NCBI GenBank assembly: GCA_021647145.1 | Contig: JAKIVF010000006.1 | Location: 1 to 52,846 of the forward strand | Direction: 5' to 3' | DNA from: Methylococcaceae bacterium | GTDB lineage: Bacteria; Pseudomonadota; Gammaproteobacteria; Methylococcales; Methylomonadaceae | Length of the DNA: 52,846 nucleotides | Shown here: piece by piece, positions 50,847 to 52,846 of the stretch | Position numbering within the stretch: position 1 is the stretch's first letter | How the letters are laid out: every line of letters starts with the position of its first letter | The notes under the pieces: model-generated | Databases searched by the model: none | What the model was told of the DNA's origin: nothing | What the model saw: the letters and a program-made list of their open reading frames with translations, nothing else | Position numbers and translations under genes: made by a program

Positions 50847-51740
50847 CTACTGATTAAAACCATAACCTTTAAGTTGCCATAACTGCTGATCTTTTGAATT
50901 TTTTCCTACATACTTTAATTTAGCCCAAATATTTTGTGTACCTTGCGCTGTTTCATAATTCAATGTCGGCATAAAAAAATCAGTATTTGTTAATATAATG
51001 CCTGTACCTACAGTTTCTGAACAAGTCGCAGGATTATTTTCCTCAATTGATTTCATTCCCCATACATGTTTTCCTTCTGAATTCGTTCCTAAGTATTCTA
51101 AATCAATCCAAACGTTATCATCATTATCCTGAGATTGATATAGCATCAATGGAAGATGAATATCTAAATTCGACGATACAGTTCCTGTTGCTGGTATTTC
51201 AATACAGTCTTTAGAAGGAGCAGGCGTATCAGGTGCAACAACACCATCGATTACTATTGAAAGATCAGATACATGTAAAGTGGGTGATCGAGTTATATAA
51301 CCGTGAAAATCCAGCAGAGCAATCTCAAAATACAAGATTCCTTTTCCATCAAGCAACTGATTTGTTTCAGACAACGCTACACTCGTAGTATTCCAGTCTG
51401 TAATATCTACGACTAGACTACCTGATTCTGTAAAATTTTCTGAGCTAAAACGATAGAAAGCTTTTGGAATTTCATCATAATCCATACAAGAAAAATAAGA
51501 GGAATATAAACCGGTTACAATAGTGTTACAAACCTCAGCAAGGGCATTGGTTCCATGTGCAGTCAATTTTATAGTTGCTGATGTTATAGAAGAGAAACGA
51601 ACACCCATATCAAATGTTACGATTCTTGCATCATTCAAATACTCATAACTCCCATTGAATGAAGGAATTGATTTAGAAATTATTTCAGCTTGACTCACTG
51701 TAGATAAAAATAATGAAACTAAGATTGTTATTTTTTTCAT
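50847..51740 (-). CDS. secreted protein with a duplicated C-terminal motif, function unknown
   Basis: A 297-residue protein with a signal peptide (MKKITILVSLFLSTVSQA), an Ser/Thr-rich beta-type domain (about 19-175) and a C-terminal region with two similar ~40-residue units at about 198-238 and 250-297: each has a hydrophobic-P-x-hydrophobic-Y start, NVW/NIW, L-x-Y-L/V-G-x-N-S, and a W near the end (VWGMKSI; LWQLKGYG). No recognised family. The ATG at 51740 is chosen over two upstream ones because only it gives a clean signal peptide; GGGAA lies upstream. A run of eight G lies about 120 bases upstream. Confidence 0.7.
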   Translation of the reverse strand: MKKITILVSLFLSTVSQAEIISKSIPSFNGSYEYLNDARIVTFDMGVRFSSITSATIKLTAHGTNALAEVCNTIVTGLYSSYFSCMDYDEIPKAFYRFSSENFTESGSLVVDITDWNTTSVALSETNQLLDGKGILYFEIALLDFHGYITRSPTLHVSDLSIVIDGVVAPDTPAPSKDCIEIPATGTVSSNLDIHLPLMLYQSQDNDDNVWIDLEYLGTNSEGKHVWGMKSIEENNPATCSETVGTGIILTNTDFFMPTLNYETAQGTQNIWAKLKYVGKNSKDQQLWQLKGYGFNQ

Positions 51741-52030
51741 AATGTAATTTCCCATTCCTGTAAGTAAGGTGAGTAACAGAATTATTTTACCCATATAAAT
51801 TAACCCGTCAATTATTTTTTATCCTAAGATAATGATTAAAAAGGAAATAAATAATTAAATGGGGGGGGATAATAGCTCTATCGTTAACCTACCGTTTTTA
51901 GCATAAGTAGCTTTTCTATCCTAATAAACTGATTAAAAACACCTAACTGAACTAGCAAATGGTAGAATAACCAGCACGCTTTGACCCACCAATTGGTATC
52001 AATCAAAATGACTCCCAAAAAAATATAACC
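51741..52030. other. 290-base gene-free spacer with G8 tract
   Basis: AT-rich DNA between the secreted-protein gene (minus) and the small membrane gene (plus). A run of eight G at 51861-51868 stands out against about 30-35 percent GC surroundings. The rest shows no clear gene, hairpin or promoter I would defend. Confidence 0.5.
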
Positions 52031-52204
52031 ATGAAGTATTTTATGACACCAGCGACAATATATATTAGTGTAATATTACTCGTCATAGTCATAACCTGGC
52101 GGTTAAATAAAAAATTTGACGATGACCCAATTAAAGATTTCTTTCGAATAATTGCCGCTGTATTAATTACATTAGGAATATTATTTTTCTGGAATTGGTT
52201 GTAA
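52031..52204 (+). CDS. small two-helix membrane protein
   Basis: A 57-residue ORF starting MKYFMTPATIYISVILLVIV, with a helix at about 9-23, a charged loop NKKFDDDPIKDFF and a second helix (about 42-56, ending LFFWNWL). No known family. It has a weak ribosome-binding site and lies 39 bases before the CRP-type gene in the same direction. The hydrophobic/charged pattern and an open frame to a clean TAA support a real gene; a longer ORF on the opposite strand is a likely shadow. Confidence 0.45.
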   Translation: MKYFMTPATIYISVILLVIVITWRLNKKFDDDPIKDFFRIIAAVLITLGILFFWNWL

Positions 52205-52243
52205 TTTCGGGTGAGATAAAAAAGTAGATGATAGACCCCTGTC

Positions 52244-52729
52244 ATGAGCAACCATAAAGCCCCCTTAGATTTTTTATTAAGTCAACCCGGTGTTTCTCGA
52301 TTAACGGTACCTAGAGGAACAATTATTTCTAATACAGGCGACTCATGCTATGAACTCATCATTTTACAAAAGGGACAGGTTCGTGTTTATCGTCCAGCTA
52401 AGGATGGGAGGGCTATTACTCTCTATCATGTAAACCAAGGGGAAAGCTGTATTCTGACAGCTTCATGTATTTTAAATACCCAATCCTTTCCTGCAATAGC
52501 TGAGGTTGAGATGAATGCTGAAGGTTTGGTTATCCCTGCAAAAAAGATGCTTCAATGGCTAAAAACCGAACCACTTTGGCAAAAATATATATTTTCCTTG
52601 TTATCCCACCGTATGTCTGACCTAATTAGTCTGGTTGATGCTCTTGCATTTTCCAACCTTAACGTCCGTTTAGCTAAATGGTTACTAGACCGATCAAACA
52701 TTTCACAAGAAATTTATACAACGAATTAG
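52244..52729 (+). pseudogene. truncated CRP/FNR-family regulator
   Basis: Residues 1-about 150 make a cyclic-nucleotide-binding-like sensor domain (IISNTGDSCYELIILQKGQV at about 27-46, then VNQGESCILTASCIL with two Cys, and a long dimer helix ending LAKWLLDRSN). The protein stops at residue 161 with ISQEIYTTN, exactly where the helix-turn-helix domain (typically QELANHIGTAREVVSR) should start. Immediately after the TAG lies a repeat-like hairpin, so the DNA-binding domain was probably cut off by an insertion or rearrangement. Two-Cys subfamily may sense redox, but that is inference. Confidence 0.7.
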
Positions 52730-52732
52730 GTT

Positions 52733-52762
52733 AGATTGTGATCGCGAAGCGAGCCACAATCT
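52733..52762. repeat. hairpin repeat at the break of the CRP-type gene
   Basis: AGATTGTG at 52733-52740 pairs perfectly with CACAATCT at 52755-52762, and inside it TCGC (52742-52745) pairs with GCGA (52749-52752) around a GAA loop. The two-step stem, GC-richer than its surroundings, looks like a dispersed repeat or the end of a small mobile element. It begins three bases after the stop codon of the truncated gene. The rest of the window (52763-52846) is unassigned. Confidence 0.5.
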
Positions 52763-52846
52763 GAACCGTTTGTTGGACAAGCCCGATTTTACTGTTTGGT
52801 ATGAGTTTCGCTATTGAAAATAGCTTTTTGCTGAATAGGCCGGTGG

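Noticed and set aside
52003..52251. 82-residue frame on the minus strand opposite the small membrane protein
   Set aside because: The plus-strand ORF has a better two-helix layout and gene direction; the minus frame has low-complexity hydrophobic composition and no ribosome-binding site I can see.

Overview
The window is AT-rich chromosomal DNA from a gammaproteobacterium. Evidence is the order tRNA-secE-nusG-rplKAJL-rpoBC followed by a continuous str-S10-spc-alpha ribosomal run, the order lolB-ispE-tRNA-Gln-prs-rplY-pth with hemA-prfA-prmC divergent from it, a three-helix SecE, and an MSHA-type pilus assembly cluster. The low GC and gene order would fit a Methylococcales-like or related marine/aquatic lineage, but that finer placement is inference only.

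Layout. 1-928 holds no intact gene: a piece of an IS4-like transposase lies at the very edge, followed by decayed DNA. From 31198 down to 929 almost everything is on the minus strand, read right to left: tRNA-Tyr, -Gly, -Thr, -Trp, secE, nusG, rplK, rplA, an L10-type leader, rplJ, rplL, an attenuator-like hairpin, rpoB, rpoC, a strong promoter, rpsL, rpsG, fusA, tuf, then rpsJ through rplQ, including a short rpmJ with a GTG start. Also on the minus strand, 36844-31300 carries a TPR lipoprotein gene, lolB, ispE, tRNA-Gln, prs, rplY and pth. From 37158 the plus strand carries hemA, prfA, prmC, a JAMM (M67-like) peptidase gene, a membrane-anchored putative metalloprotease gene, and eight MSHA genes (mshI, mshI2, mshJ, mshK, mshL, mshM, mshN, mshE and mshG, counting the split mshI as two). 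After a bidirectional terminator comes a convergent gene for a secreted protein with a duplicated C-terminal motif, a small two-helix membrane protein gene, and a CRP/FNR-family regulator cut off just before its DNA-binding domain by repeat-like DNA.

Function. The first 31 kb supplies transcription (RpoA, RpoB, RpoC, NusG), translation (most ribosomal proteins, EF-G, EF-Tu, tRNAs) and protein export (SecY, SecE). The middle block covers PRPP synthesis, isoprenoid and lipoprotein-localisation steps, peptidyl-tRNA recycling, tetrapyrrole entry and release-factor maturation. The MSHA block encodes an inner-membrane platform, secretin, extension ATPase with a c-di-GMP-type N-terminal domain and accessory proteins, but no pilin or retraction ATPase gene is present here. 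I did not find a convincingly new system. The most unusual signals are a terminator-like hairpin inside the start of pth, an MSHA machine without adjacent pilins, the missing second tuf in the tRNA array, the uncharacterised peptidase pair before the MSHA genes, and the truncated CRP gene with a hairpin repeat at the break.
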